Assembly: GCA_900239685.1 (NCBI GenBank)
Contig: OENT01000095.1
Coordinates: 1-64,000 of the forward strand
DNA length: 64,000 nt
Direction of reading: 5' to 3'
DNA from: Rotaria macrura
Taxonomy: Eukaryota; Rotifera; Eurotatoria; Philodinida; Philodinidae
Part shown: in pieces, positions 1 through 15,300 of the stretch
How the letters are laid out: each line of letters begins with the position of its first letter
Numbering within the stretch: position 1 is the first letter of the stretch
Made by a program: the position numbers and the translations under genes
Notes under the pieces: generated by a model
Databases searched by the model: none
Told to the model about the DNA's origin: nothing
The model's input: only the letters and a program-made list of their open reading frames with translations

Positions 1-80
1 AGGCTCAATCATACCAGGCCAGGCTCCAGGCAGGTCAGGCTCAATCGTAGCAGGCCAGGCACCATGGCAGGCAGGACCGA
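1..80. repeat. GC-rich short tandem repeat, about 36-41 bp period
   Basis: Two imperfect copies of a unit beginning aggctcaatc and containing caggccaggc start at positions 1 and 37; the second copy has a few extra bases and runs into caggcagga. It is far richer in G and C than the surrounding DNA. The array is cut by the left edge of the window, so its true length is unknown. Confidence 0.6.
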
Positions 81-124
81 GAAAAGTGGCCTGTTGGCAG
101 CTCTGGTCTGAATATTTTTACACG

Positions 125-442
125 ATGTCGTTTGATGAAGAAGATGCCGAGGCGATACCTTCAAATTTTGATATCGACGGCATAACTGATAGATTTAATA
201 ACTCGGCCCAAATATTTCTTCTGTTAGACAAGAATAATGATGGACGTATAACAGAAGACGATTTACAATTACTATTGGAGCAATGTGGTATTACTGGCAT
301 CGGTGCTAACATTCTGGCGTAGTATATCTTTCAACAATTAGACAATAATCAAAATGGTATAATTGAACCAAGTGATTTTGCTAATGTCGGTACTTTACTT
401 TGGACGCTTTTTCAAAAGAAACAGAACAGCGATGGCTTTTAA
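125..442 (+). pseudogene. EF-hand pair protein interrupted by an in-frame TAG
   Basis: From ATG 125 the frame reads 65 codons to TAG at 320-322, then stays open in the same frame for 39 more codons to TAA at 440-442. Each half holds one calcium-binding loop: DKNNDGRITEDD before the stop and DNNQNGIIEPSD after it. The loop starts lie about 37 residues apart, the usual distance inside a paired EF-hand domain, so the TAG sits in the entering helix of the second hand where an amino acid is expected. An AATAAA lies at 524-529. I could not assign a family. It may be a pseudogene, a 3' exon fragment, a sequencing error or a read-through codon; an intron removing the TAG was tried and does not keep the frame. 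Confidence 0.5.
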
Positions 443-2884
443 TGAACACTGTTTTCGCGAGTTGATACTGTTGTTCCTAGTATTCATTTGTCTTTCAGTA
501 TTTTATGCAAACTAGTAGTTTGTAATAAAAAAAAACAGCTTTTTCTAAACACTATTTCCGACTGAACATTCGGAATATTTGTATTTATACATGAAAGAAC
601 GAATCTATTATATGAATGGGGCTAAGCAGATGCGTATCGTAAGTAGTGTGTGGGACAGAAAATGAATTGAACATCAATCTAATCATTTTGTTTTGAATAG
701 ATTCGAACAACTTCAACATAAAAAAGTAAGTTTAGATAAAAATGAAGTGCACTTCATTTCACAGTAGCAATAGTGAAATTCAAGTAGTTATATTGTTAAC
801 TCGTTGCTTTCAATGGGAATACATTGCCAAAACAGTATTTGAAATATCGTTCAAACGAAAGACAAGAAGATTTTTAATTTTAAGTAGTATATCTCTAGAA
901 TTATACGTTTATAAACTGTTACACGTAGGTTGAGGATCCAAAGGATGTTGCTAATTTGAACGTCACATTGTATATCTTACAATTTGTTGTTATTTCGCAA
1001 TGTGATAAGTATCTGTACTTCCAAAGATAGATGTACGTATATATTACATAGTTCTTGAGTGTAGTTCTACGTGTCTGATAAAGACCATCTTGATAATATG
1101 TTGTATCTCTTGTATGATCAATATTTTCACAATAGCTGTAAACTCATGTTGAATCTCATTTCATTACTTTTATCTTTTAATTAGACTATATCGATTCGAT
1201 TTCCGTTTTATTAAAGTTAAGCAACATGTAATTATTGAATGCAGCTAAAACTAGAAAGCAATCATTCTTAATAGGAAATCCTAGAATACGTTATTAATTG
1301 TTGTTTTGAATCGACAAAAATTTTGAAAAAGATGTCTATCTTGCAAATCTCGACTCCATAATTCGAGGCAAAGGAATGAGCAATAAGACAAAAAGAATTA
1401 AGTGGAGTTTTATTGTTTTCTTGTTCGATTTGCTTCTATATTAGCAGCCTGCTGTTTATCAATTATCAATGAATAGAATTTTATTGACAGAAAATTATTC
1501 AGTCGGAAATTTCTGAAAAAGCATCCGTAAATTGAATTTCTCGACTCCAGACATATTACTGAGTTCAATATTCATTGTTCTATACATTTACCCTGTTTAT
1601 TCCATGTACCCTTGATTCTTGATGGCATTCATTTAATAATCATAGCCAGATGTCAAAAATAAATTCGACAAAAAATTCTCTAGTACAAGAACAGTCATGT
1701 TTTAGTAATATCGTAAAACGATCAGCTGTAAAATTTCGATTTCTACTAGTCCACATTTAAATAATGCTAGACGACCAATCTCATGATTCAGAGTATATTG
1801 TCTTCGAAAATTACAATGATATTCTTTCTAAATCCCTATAAAGTTGAATTAAATAATGAACAGTAAATTGTATTCATATATCCAGATATTTCATTTCATT
1901 TACTGTATACATGCATTTCGAAACGTATTCGTACGCCGACTGATGACGTCTTTTTTAATCTTCTGTCCCTTGTGAAATGCTGGTGGAACTATTTAAATTT
2001 ATTCTTAAATCTAGAACAAACATATTCTTTGGTTAGTCTTCAACTTGCGTACTACTCTAAATCGAAGTCAAAGTAAAGGAAAAGGAAATTTAATTTTTGA
2101 TTACTACTCAACAAATCTGATTATGGAAAAATAACTACGATGAAGTGTTTATATGTTTTTCAAATTACTTTTTCTCAAACTTACCCTTGCTTTTCTAATA
2201 AGTAACGAACGGATGAATAGTTGATGTACACGACACATTCCAATCATTGAACTAGCAGCAGTCAAAAACGTGTCGCATCAAGTTCAAGGAGTTATGTCGA
2301 GGATGAAACGATGCATCTACTGAGATCACATGATTACGCTTTGTTATTTTGATTACCTCTCCTTACCATCAACATAGTTCACGTATTTTTGCGAACTATG
2401 ATCTAAAAGGAATGTTGACGTACACGGGTAAATATTATCACTCACACAGATTATGAAAAACATCATATCGTCGTTTTCCACCTACATCACATACGTTCTT
2501 TAAATTCGAGCAGACATCCTATTTCAATAGAATCTTGTTATACTGTACGGGTCACTTCCTGAAGAATTGATTGAAAGAACGACGGTATCTTGTTTCTCTT
2601 AACAGACAGAATATAGCGATCTCCCATGTCTAGCAACAGCAACTTCATCATGTTCCATCATTTTACCTTCTGGCAAATTCTCTGAAAAAGCTTTCTTTGT
2701 CGTATCCGAAAATGCACATTGGTGTTTTACATCATATTGTTCACACAAATAGGAGCACAGATTATTTAAATCGATAGTACAAATAATGAAAATTTTATAA
2801 TAATTAGGAAGAAACAAAATACTTAATAGCTGTTCACTTTTATTGCAGTTCAAATTCCAACACATATTTCGAATCAAATAAATA

Positions 2885-2921
<37 letters not shown>

Positions 2922-3329
2922 CTATCAATATCTTCAGTGTCCATGACTTTCTTTCACTTACTTCACATACTTAACAACATTCAAAGAAGAAACACTAAGA
3001 GAGAGAAAGAAAGAACAAAGAACGGAAAAAGATGAAAAAAACGAAAAGATGAAAATGGGAAACAACAGTAAAAATAAAATTATTACCGCAGTAGCTGCGT
3101 GCATACGCACAAAAGGAAAAGTCTATATGTATATCCAAATTGTGCATGTATGTCATCCATAATAAAAACAGATAAATAAATTTTTTTTTCTCAATCATAA
3201 TAACCATTAGCCGAAGGCCAACTAACAACATTTAACAGTGCAAAGGACAACAGATAAAACAAAGGTTATAAGCCCATACATAGGGAAAGAAGAATAGATA
3301 TTAAAAAAAGAAGAGAGACAATTTCACTG
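443..3329. other. Intergenic, no gene seen
   Basis: AT-rich DNA with stops in all frames. The short open frames here have no family features. A pure AT dinucleotide run lies at about 2888-2919. The right part is the 3' flank of the minus-strand FNDC3 gene. Confidence 0.6.
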
Positions 3330-6300
3330 TTACTTTCTTATTCCTGGAGAAGAAGTAGAAGGAGAGGAAGTGTTATCGACTGATATTAATGCATCATTAT
3401 TATACTTAGAATAGATAACATTGGCAAGTATAGCTATTAATATAGCTAATAAAGCAAACCCGACTGATATAACAAATGCCCATTGTTGATCAGTTAATGT
3501 TCTATTTTCTAATAATTTAATTGATTTAAATCTTCGATAGATTGTTAAACAATATCGACTTATAAATGATGATTGATGTTCGCGATTATCATTATTTAAT
3601 ACACGATTATCTATTGTTTTTGTAGCTGTTAAGACTGCAGCTAAATCTTCTGGTCTTGGTAAAACAAAATGTGTTGCAGGACTAAACGGACTATACAATG
3701 ATAGGCCATCAGTTGTCGTTCGTATAACGCAAACACGTGCACGATAATCAACACCGGATTCTAAATTTGTCGCGCGATATGATGTCATTTCACCGTTATA
3801 AATTTCTGTATAATCATTTTCTTTTCGATAAATCTGTAGCTGTAATATATATGATACAGCATCCTTACCAAGCGGTTTGTGAGCTTGCCAATTAAATAAA
3901 CATGATGTTGAAGTTATTTCGGTTATGTTTAAAGCTTAAGAATGTAAATAAAAATGTTATGTAGAATTCAACAGAATCTAATTCTAATTTGAAAAGAATG
4001 AACTCAAGCTAGACGTCAATTGAAACAGTGATTACAAGAGTTTCGAACTATGCAACGAGATATCGGTCTAATTAGACATGTATAGAAAGATTTTTCTCTA
4101 TGTAGAAAAGTACGAATATTAGATTATAGTGCAACATATCCGATTATGACTGCACTACACCGAAAGGTCACCGATGAATACATAGTAATATGATGATCTT
4201 CATCTTGTTATCCGAAAGAATATGTAGAACTGGAGGAAACGTTCGTCCGACATAATAGAAAACCCCCTTTAATTAATTAATTTTTTGCTAATTAGAGAAT
4301 TTAATTAGTGTTTTTTCATCAAAATATGCTCGATTCTTAGGGTTTTCAGTTGGAAATATTAAGAGAATATGTTCATAATGATAATGACACCCTTAAAACC
4401 CTGAAAGTCCCGATGGGAAGCCGGGAAATCGCCTTAGTTTTCTGGAAAACCTCTTAAATTAAATATTGGGGAAAAATTCGGTTCTTAATAGAAGATCCCC
4501 TTAGAAAATTTTTACGCTGGAACATAATAGAAGACCCGGGGTCTTTTATTGCAGGGGGGGGAGGGGAGTTTAGTTGATGAATTTAATCTAACGAATAGTG
4601 GGATCGATTATTTTATATATTTGGAATGAACGTCTAGCTGGGAAAAAGACTCAATAAATTGAATCTGCACTCTGCATTACTTTCTATCATTAGTGTAGAT
4701 TATTAATGAGAAGGCTTGAGAAATCTTTTTCTTTTTCGGCAGTATGAAATCATCGATGAATATTTCGACATCTTTCAAATCGACACTGCCTCTCCTAGGT
4801 AGAATGATGATAGGAAAATAATCCAGCAAACTATAAAGAATAAATATGGGTGTTTTCAAAATTTCTGGTGTAGATTAAGAAGTAAAAAACAATAAATGAC
4901 ACGTCTGTATTCAGAATTTCTTACAATCTCAGCTTTATACCGTTTAGATCTATCTAAACTAAGAAGACACCATGAGATTGAGACAAATTCACAGTTCTAG
5001 TTCAATAACTGTAGAAACTTTATACACGGAAAATTCTTCTTCAGTCAATGCTTGATATTCTCTGTATTCTCCACGTTCAATTATACAATATTTTAGAGCT
5101 ACGGACAGTGTAGTTAAAATGAAAATTTTGAATGACTTCAATTTTCTGTCGAAGGCAGATACTGAACTTTTCGATTTGATAGTATATCAAAAATAAACTA
5201 CTTAAGTGTGTTGTTATTACTGTAGTCAATAAATGCCTACTTTTTTTAAAACAAAGTTCATTGCCTACCTTTTAAAGCATTGGGTGGTGCTTTCAATGTT
5301 TTAAATGTATAAATTTCTGACCAACGACCAGGGCCTGTATCATTTTTTGCGCATATACGAAAATGATACAATGTATTCTCTTGCAATTTATTTATTTTGT
5401 GTGACGACGTATTTCCCGTATAAATACAATTAAAACTAAGATCAGTAGAAAAACAGAGAAGGAAAAAGTAGAAACATAAACTTTCTATTTCTTCATGTAG
5501 TTTATTTCTCGACTTACTTTCCATCTTTGCTTTCCATTTCAATAATATAAGTGATTACACGATTCGATGAAGTATGTTCAGCATTATTATTCGTTACTCT
5601 TGATATAATATGATTTACTGCATTCCATTTTAATTTTATTGTGTTATATGTTGCTATTACACATTCAAGTTGTGGTGCATCGGGAGGTAAACATTTTGTA
5701 TAACACTTGACTGTTGCAGAAAATGGGCCTTGGCCAATTATGTTCACAGCTCGAATGCGAATTCTATTTATTAAAAGAAAAAGAGTAGAAAAAGTAAATA
5801 TGTCTATTGTAGAGAGAGAAAATAAACAAAAATAAATGTGAAAACTTCGGACTTATGTCCGAGAGTTATGTGTACTTCAAAAAGTGAATGAGACAAATCA
5901 GTCATTCTAGAATGTGTGTACGGATGAAGTATCTTGGTAAACCTTTTTGGGAAACTCCAAAACTACTGATCATCTCAGACATATCTAGGCAATTTTGTTT
6001 CTAGATGCAGTTTTTGTACATTTGAGACCTTTTTGCAGTCAATGTTTTGTTAGAAAGCTGCGATTTGGTTCAAAACTAATATCAGATTCGGAATCAGCGT
6101 TAAAAACTGAGTCAGTTTACATAAGTTGTGGATAATTCTGAGAAAAAAACGTATTTTTGAAAAAATCCCTGTACCCCACCTCAGGGATTGCTTGGTGAAA
6201 AATGACAATTTTTTCAATAACTCAGCCATTTCTCGACGGATCCTTTTCATCTTCGAACTTGACCTAGATATTGATGAGACAATTCTGTACACAAAATTTC

Positions 6301-9300
6301 AACTTAATCGAATGTAATTGTGAAGAGTTATCGAATAAACGGACGGCCGGCCACACTGACCGATTTTAGAAGTGTACTCACTTTTTGAGTACACAAAAAA
6401 GAACTTACCTATAAGCTGTATCGGGTAATACTTCATCAATTGTATATTCGGTCAATTCTGGACTAGCAAAAATAAGATCTTTTTCACCAATATCAATATA
6501 ATAACCCGTTATCGATGATCCATTACTAGCTGGTTCTTTCCAAGTTATCGTCATTGATGTTGATCTAGGATTGACTTTAACAGATGTAACAATCGATGGT
6601 GGTGCTGCTGGTGTAACACATGATGCTACCATACTGTATGGACTGGGACCAGCTGAATTGACTGCCTAGAAAAAAACACAGACAGACAAAACATTTTGTT
6701 TGTTAAATTTAATTACAAAACGATCTAGGTTATATTGCTTTACCTGTACGCGAAAAAAATAATGTGTAACAGATGTAAGTCCTTTTGCTTCATATGTACA
6801 ATTTGTGCCACAATAGAGCTGCATGAATGACTCAGTTTCTTTCCGAGACCACTCAAGACGATATTCAGTTATGGCTGCACCATTGTTTACACCTTCTTCC
6901 CAACTTAACAATGCACTATTAGCTGTTCGACATTCAACTAATAAATTTCGTGGTGCTTCAGGTACACCGGGACCAGAAAGAACATCAAGATATTCTGACC
7001 ATGGACCAGCCTACAATGAAAAATTCTTACTGAATATTCATTCATCAAATTAAAAGTCACATACACCAGCTCGATTAAATGCTCGAACTTGAAACAGATA
7101 TGGTCGACCGGGTAATAGACCAGCAACAATACAATCAAGATCACGACCACGATAAACCATTCGTGATGAATTATCAGGATTTATTACTTGAACTTCAAAA
7201 TCAATGATAGAAGAACCACCCTCATAATCTGGATATGCTAAAAAGATAACCGACAAAAAAACAAATCGTACTTTCTATTCCATTCGTTCAATTTTGAAAT
7301 CAGTCTTCCAAGATTTAACTGTAGTATAGAGATAGGTGTATTGATTTTGTATTTTATCTCGCAGTTATTGTTTTATGAAGGTAAATATTAAAATCGAGTT
7401 TCTTTACACATATACGTTCTCCTTAGAGTTTAGCAAGCGGTATCAAGAGCTAATGAAACGAAGTGTATATTATTCATGCCTACACGATCGTCAACGAGTA
7501 TGGTGTAACTCAAACTGACAACAATACCTAAAAGCTTCAATGAAACCAAGAAAAATGTAGCTCGAATAGGATTAAAATATTTAATAAGAGATAGTCAATT
7601 GTATTCTATCGATTTTTTGTGGAACTCCCATATATTTTCGAAAAAAGTTGTGAGTGAAATTTATAAGGTGAAGTTTTTTGCGTCTCCCCACCCCGTCTCC
7701 ATTACAGACTCCCCTATTACAGACATTCAAAGCGCTCAATATTGCACGAAAGGATTATGTGAATTCCACATTTAGGCCCCAAAGGGGCTGCACTAACAAG
7801 CTTTTGAGATATACTTCTTGGTTAATGCATTACTTCATCTTCTAGAAACACAGTCAAGCTTTAGTTTATGAGCTAATACAACAAATGTATATTAGCATTC
7901 AATCTTGTATGATTTTTAGGTGTGTATCATCATGATTTAAAATTTGACACTAATACTTCAATAACCCACTATGATTGTAGTTTGACAATCATTGGCTAAC
8001 GAAGTGTAGCGTTGAAGTAAGATTAATATCTGAAATATCAATATTATTATTATTGTCATTTAATTGACATAAAAAATGTATGCTAACTAACACTTTTTCC
8101 AAGAAGTATTTTTCAAGTCGATTTGATGATTAAACTCCCCATCTGTGATATTCATTTGAAGTTCGTTTTGGATAAAATCTTATGCTTATGTCTTGAGCCT
8201 CTCTGTCCGTCTGTATTTATATTTAGAATGTTATAAAGTGAGAAAAACTTGACACTTGAATCGAGTTCGGTGGTAGAATTCGGAGGTGTTTCATTTTACT
8301 AAATGGAATGCATGTTGACATTGACCTGAAAAGAAACGCAACCAAGCGTTTCTTCAGATGTATTGCTAGTAACACAGAAACCTTTCCGGAATATAAATGT
8401 TCTTATTTTCTATTTAATTCGGGTCGGCTATGCCCATGAAGAAAAAAATCGTACGATACGATTGTTTTCTATATTCCTTTATTTGACGATCGATTAGTCA
8501 TGGAAAAAATATATAGTCGGGCCAGACATGAAGCATCTGCTAATTGATTTTCCTCAGAAGCTCATTGAGATAATTGTTTTTCATACCCCAACGAAGATGT
8601 AAAGAGTTAGCTTTCGGTTTTCCGGAAATCTTCGGTGGATGACATGATGCTGGTGCTACGGCGGGAGTTTTTATTTGAGTTACATCTGATGGATCGCTTT
8701 GACCACCGATACTTGAAGATGATAGACGAAGAGAATATATATGACCAGGTATAAGTTGTTCAAGTAAATATTCAGTCTCTACACCGTTATAAACCACATG
8801 GAAACCTACCAAAAAACAATAATGATAATATTACAGTAATTAAATAAAACATGAAACCAAAAGACAATATTACCTTTCGATTCTTCTAGTTCAAGATGAT
8901 ATTGTTGTATATCTGCGCCTCCATTGTCTCTTGGTGGGTCTAAAAAGAAAATGATAATTGTCGTTTTCCTTGTATACACATCAATTCATAGCCATAGTTA
9001 CCCCAAACTATACGACATTGTGTTGCTTGGATTTGTCCTTTAATTCTCGGTTTAGCTGGTTGATTCGGTCGATCAGGTAATGTTTTATATGTAGCGATTT
9101 GTGAATAATTACTTTGACCTTCTTGATTATGTGCTGCTAACTAAATAAGAATGAAAATGAATATAATGAAAGAAAACATTTCTTTTGGTTCCTTTCATAA
9201 ATTACTCGAAATTTATATTCTGTATTACGATATAAATCTGTAACTGTATAAGATAATAATGGACCTGTATATTTATTTCGAAAATAATTTGATTCATCAT

Positions 9301-12300
9301 TCATTTGTAATGTAAATGTTTCATCAATAGATCGTTTATTCCATGATAACGTTAGATGTTTAATACCTTTCTCAAATATCATTGGAGGATCAGGTTCAGG
9401 TGGAATCGTGCCCAACGTACTGAATTGAATCGTTTCGCTGAATTCACTGATATGGCAATAAAAACATAATACCATGAAGTTCTATCGAGTTGTTTCTATT
9501 TTTCTTCTTACCTTCGTCCAATACTATTTTCGGCAGCCAGACGAAAATTATAATATGTTGCTGGCGTTAATTTTGAAAGCATACATTGTTTTTTTGTACC
9601 ACGATAGACTTCAACAAATTCTCGACCTTTGCCCTAGATGACAGAAGAAAAGATCAAATGAAATGAAATAGACACATCTGTTCAATTATACAACGAACTT
9701 CATCATATTCAAGAATGTAATTTGAAATTTTCGATCCATTGTCAACTGTTGCTGTCCATTTTAATGTCAAGGAATTTTTAAGTCGACTACCAAGTAATTT
9801 TGGTGGTGATGGTCGATCTGGCTCACATTGTTCAGTTGTAAACGGAATTGAATATGTATATTCACCTTTACATGAATCAATACAGGCACATACTCTAGAA
9901 CAATATCAATTGAAAGTAAATAGTAATATTTTTCGTGTTTTATTTTAAATATTTACTGTAGATGATATTCTGTAGCTGGTTTAAGATCTTTCAGAGTTAT
10001 TTCATTTGCATCACCACTTAAATATAAAATAATTATAAGTTCTTGTATTTGTTACGACGCAAATTTTATTAAGAATATTGATCGAATTATTCATCGTCAA
10101 TCTTCAATTAACTTCTGATCAGAGCTCCGAATGGGATGGGATGGGACAAATTTTCTTCATCCGTCCCATCCCATCACATCCCATGGGACCACTTTTAAAA
10201 ACTTTTCGTTCCATCCCATGGAATTTGAAAGTCATGCCATCCCATCTCGTCCCATGGGATTTTCATGCAATATAAAATTTAATCAGCTTATCAAATATAT
10301 TGCAAAATTTTCATATTGATGAAAACTCTTTTACTTTTTCACTTTTCAAATACAATCTATTTTAATAAATAGAAGAAGAATTAGTTTAAGAGACGTTCCA
10401 TGAAAACACCAGATATTTAAAAACATGGGGGTCAACCGATTTTGAGTTTGACCCTATAGAAATTTCAGAATTTTCGGACATTAGATAATTTTTGGAAGTA
10501 TCAAACAATTCAGAACCTAAACGCTTGTAATTTCTGAAACTTCCGAAATTTCTTTTTTTGGGAATCCAAAAATTGCTGTAAATTAATGAGACTTATCACA
10601 AAGGACTCATCATGATTATTCAGGAATGGATACATGATCGAAGAACAATCGGCGATATAAAAACAAGAACGAAAAATGAGATTGATTCTCTTCAATGTCT
10701 ACGAATGTCGTCGTTTATACAAAAATGTCATAATGGAAAAATTCATAGAATATCCCATGGGCCGAATCTTTCATCCCATCCCATCCCATCCGATCCCATG
10801 GATCGATGTTTCATTCCAACTCGTCCTATGGGCTGGTATGGGATGGTACGGGATGGGATTGTCCGATTCCATTCGGAGCTCTGCTTCTGATGATGCTCAA
10901 GAAAATTGTCGGTACATACAATTTTAATTTACTGATTGTTGGATGTAACTAAATGATATGAAAAACTTCTCAGGTACACACACATGTTTACGATAGTTTT
11001 GCGTTTTTTCTATAGCAATTACATAGTGATCTAATGAAAGATCCACTTAAATTTCGGTTTTTGTTGATTAAGATGTATGATTGTTTCTTACAGATCTTAG
11101 ATATTTCTTAAGTTTAAACCTTATGTCCGTAAAAAAATCCAACTACTACTTCGATTACCGTTGATGAAAAAACACAAGAGTTCTAAAGAAAATCTCTTGG
11201 CGATACGAGACTTTCGATAGAAGTTTTACCGATTTTTCAATGTAGATAATTTCTTTTTCACTACCATTCGAAGATAGAAAATTTCTGAGCATCTAAAATC
11301 TCTTCTAGTTAGAGAAAATTTTATAGAAGACGAAATATAGTAAAGACATTCCATAGAATGATGAACATAATCTAATGTTGATCAATGAAAACTTCTCTGA
11401 CATCCGAAGGAAATATATCGCTTGATCCTTTCATAAAAAAAGACGGGTACAATCATGTACATCTTTGGGTACTCTTTAAAAGCACTTTGATTGGTACACA
11501 GGATGTGAGTATGTTGTTCGAAAACAGAAGACAAAGATAAATTATGAACATTCTCTTGGAAACAAACATCATCATATTGTCGAATTCATGATTCTTATTT
11601 CTAAATATGCACTATTCTTCTACTGTGAAGCAGAATACATATATTTACTTATTTATTCAAATAGAATTGTAATTGAAAAGCTCTTGTGAAAAGGAATATC
11701 AGTACGATTAGTCTTCTTTGGAAGTTTTTTCCTAGATCAAAAATATTGTTCTGCATTAGATAGCCATTATTCTCTTATCGCTAATTTTAATCGTATTGGT
11801 ATTTATATATCATTCTTTGACATACTGAGCTTATTCTAATCCAGTTTAATACTTTAATGATTTGGTAGTCCAACGTTATTTGTATTCTCGTCTGCATAAT
11901 TTATCTTTTCCTACTCCTCAGATGTATTCTATAGATCGATAAAAAATATGTCTAATGACATTGAAAGACATGCACATATTCTTCTTGTGACCAATTACAA
12001 TTTCTCAATCATTAAAATTGCCCTTAACTGATTCTTTTTTTTAGACTATTAATGTGCAAACAAATGAAAATATATATTCGATAAAAAGAAATTTTTTTTT
12101 CTTTAGTTTGATTTATTATATGAAAAAGATTCAAAGATATATTTGCTTCAAAACTGTAAACTCTAGAATAATTAAGTGACGCATAATTTGTCTGAAAATG
12201 GAGTACATGGTAGATGTACCTAGCGGTTAAATAATGATTTATAAAATCACGAATCTACAAAAATGAAAAGTTTACTACAAACAACTCATTTATTAGTCAC

Positions 12301-15300
12301 ATAAGCACTACACTTCCATTTGTCTTTACGTGAAACTGAATGATGTTTTATGTTGATTGCATTATTTAAAATGACCCGTGTAAACCCTCTAATGTGATCA
12401 TCCATGTGACAGTTACAAACATATTTCATTAGTTTGGATTCAGAGTGTGGCATTCAATGAAAAAAATCTACATATTGAATAATTCAGTTTAATAAAAATT
12501 TCAACACAGAAATAACCGCATTAGTTATTACGGAATTGATATGAATATTTTATGCTTTGTTGATTGATCATTCTCATAAAGTCTGCGTGTGTGTATATAA
12601 AAAATATTCTGTTTTGACTTTCGTGGAAAATGTATACTTGTACTAATGTTAAACACCGCTAGAAAATGAAATGCATGATTTAAAGACAGGAAAATGGCAA
12701 TAGAGAAAAGAATTCAATGAGTTTTAAGTTGCAAGTAATTTAGGCCTAATGAGTAGAAATAATTCTGATAGATTTCCGTTAAGAACAGTAATTTTCATGA
12801 ATTTTCTTCTACTAGCTACTTAATGTACACAAGAATCAACTAAACAGTACATCGTAACAATGCGACGAAAGACATAGATGTCGACCATTCTGTGTGGAGT
12901 CCACAATTCATTACTTCCTAGTCAATAGTCTAGTTTTTTCATCTATATTATTAATAGAGACTGACCTGAAACTTTACGTAGCAATGACAAGAAGATCTGC
13001 TCGCAGATGAAAATAAGTAAATCTCAACTTTTTAAAGTGACAGTTCGACGATGGATAGGAACTCGATGAATTCTTATAATAGGAAACAATTCAAGATGAA
13101 TAGGTATTAATGTACTGCATTCTTTTTGTCTGTTCACTTCTACCTGATCATTATTCAATAAGTTTTTATATGCCTATATGTCACCACTAGTAAAGAAATC
13201 GCAATCTCCTGAAGTGTGAGATATTTTCTATTTTTTTTTGAATATTCTACAACAAGAAAAGAAAAGAAAAGAAACGATATCTAATCAATTGATAACTATG
13301 ATCGTAAGGTTTTCTGGGCTCAGGGTACACATTAACCGATAAATAAATCAGTCACTTTTTATGACATATATCTATTATCATCTTGCGTTTTACTATACAA
13401 TTCAACTAAAGAAAAACTATTCGATATGTAATTTCTATTAGTGATCGAGACAGCATCGAGCAAGAATTTTCATACTATACAATTTGTTTTTTTTTATGTT
13501 GAGATATTTTCATCTGAAGAAACAAAGCTCACATTGACCTTCATGTTTCACGGTATGAAGGTCAATCGAATCATGGCTTTGATATACTCTATTTGCAGTC
13601 AAACTATGATGAGACTAAAAGATTAGAATTTAATCTGATCGTATGGCAACACTTTTTTCAACTATACTCTGTACCAAAACTGTAAAAACTTGACACTTTT
13701 TTTTTGAAAAAAAGAACGATACCTAATAATATCATATCAGAACTTCTAGGACGTCTTCTTAAATTTCAAACGAATTTTCAGCTTATGAACTCAGCTTTTA
13801 CGATTGATAATAAAAAAAAGAACGAACATTAGAATCTTGATTCATTCTATTGTACACATAGAAAGTACGTGGTAATATTTGTTGATCAAGGTTATAAGAC
13901 ATTCGATATTGTCGAAACTTCTTTTTCGAATTCATTTCTCTCATGATGAACTGCCGAGTAATTTAAATCGAAATGATGAAATAGAACAAATAGTAGTGAC
14001 GAATGGTTTCGTTTTTTCTCTCACTCTCTACTCTCTTACCAATATACTTGTTTGTATTTAGCATCTTTGCCTTTGTCAGATAATAATAATTCATAGATAA
14101 GATTAGTAAAATCAATCGAATAATCCAATGATGCGATTGAATGTGGTGGTTGAATTTTTACTAGAGCACTTCGACTTTCAATATCTTGAATCTATTAAAG
14201 AAAACAATTGTTTTTTTTTGTTCAACAATATTCTTTCAACTTCGACAAAAGAAAAAGGTAAAAGCGATGCTTACAATCGGCGAAGATAATTGCAACAGAT
14301 TTTTTTCAATAGTTTGTCGTTCTTTATCAAAGTCAGCTGCAACTGCTGAATCAACAGATTCAGTTGTTGGCTGAACAATCATATCTCGATAAAATGGAGG
14401 GTAATGAGCTAATGATGACGATGATGGCGGTGGTATTGCATGATGATGAGAATGATGTTGCGATTTATGTGAACCATCTAAACAAATATTAACAGTTCTA
14501 TATAAATATGTATCAACTCATTTTTGAATATATTTCGATCATGAAAATGAAAAAAAAACACCTATGAAGAATTTTGAATTTAAACGAATTTGTCGATAAC
14601 TTTTAATAGGTAAAGATCGATTTAAATTATTGTCCATTAAAAAGATAAGTTTAACTAAATCAATATTTAATCATCTTTCGATGTAAAATAAAGCGCTCTT
14701 TATAATATTCAAATAAACTTACTCAAACTAATATTATTTACATATGAATTGTTATTCGCATGAGATTGTTGTATACGTCGTTTTGGCCCAGTATTATTTA
14801 AATTTCTTCCATTCGATACACCTCCACTACTACCGCCACCGTCTCCCCCTCCTGCTCCACTTGTACTACATGCATTGTTATTTGAATTATATACAGGTGA
14901 ATGAAGTTGTTGATTAGTTGTTGAGTTCGCTGATGGCGATGACATAGATGTAGTACATCCTGCTATTGTCGTTGCCGTTGAACCATTACTTTCCGATAGA
15001 TGCAGTAAACAATGAGATGCTAAAGAGATAGTAATTGTTGATATAAAAATTTCAATCTAGTATGTTATTATATATTCATACAGTTTGTTGTTGGTGATGT
15101 ATGGCTACCAGACGGACGTTGTGAATACGATAATGCATCAGGTGGATAAGGTCCATATGGAGTTGGATTATGATACTGATGATGATGACCATATAGTCCG
15201 TTGTAAGAAGATGGAGGAAAACCGGGATGCTAGCAAAAAAAACACGTGCATTCATTGATGTTTCTTACATAATGAGATGATGAATTTTTATATAGAAACA

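Noticed and set aside
125-442. Small intron removing the TAG in the EF-hand frame
   Set aside because: The only GT...AG pair around the stop (about 27 nt) is too short and puts a new stop in frame.
10078-10319. Open frames rich in Ser/His/Pro/Met/Gly
   Set aside because: They translate the GGGATGGG/CCCATCCC arrays of the hAT-type element.
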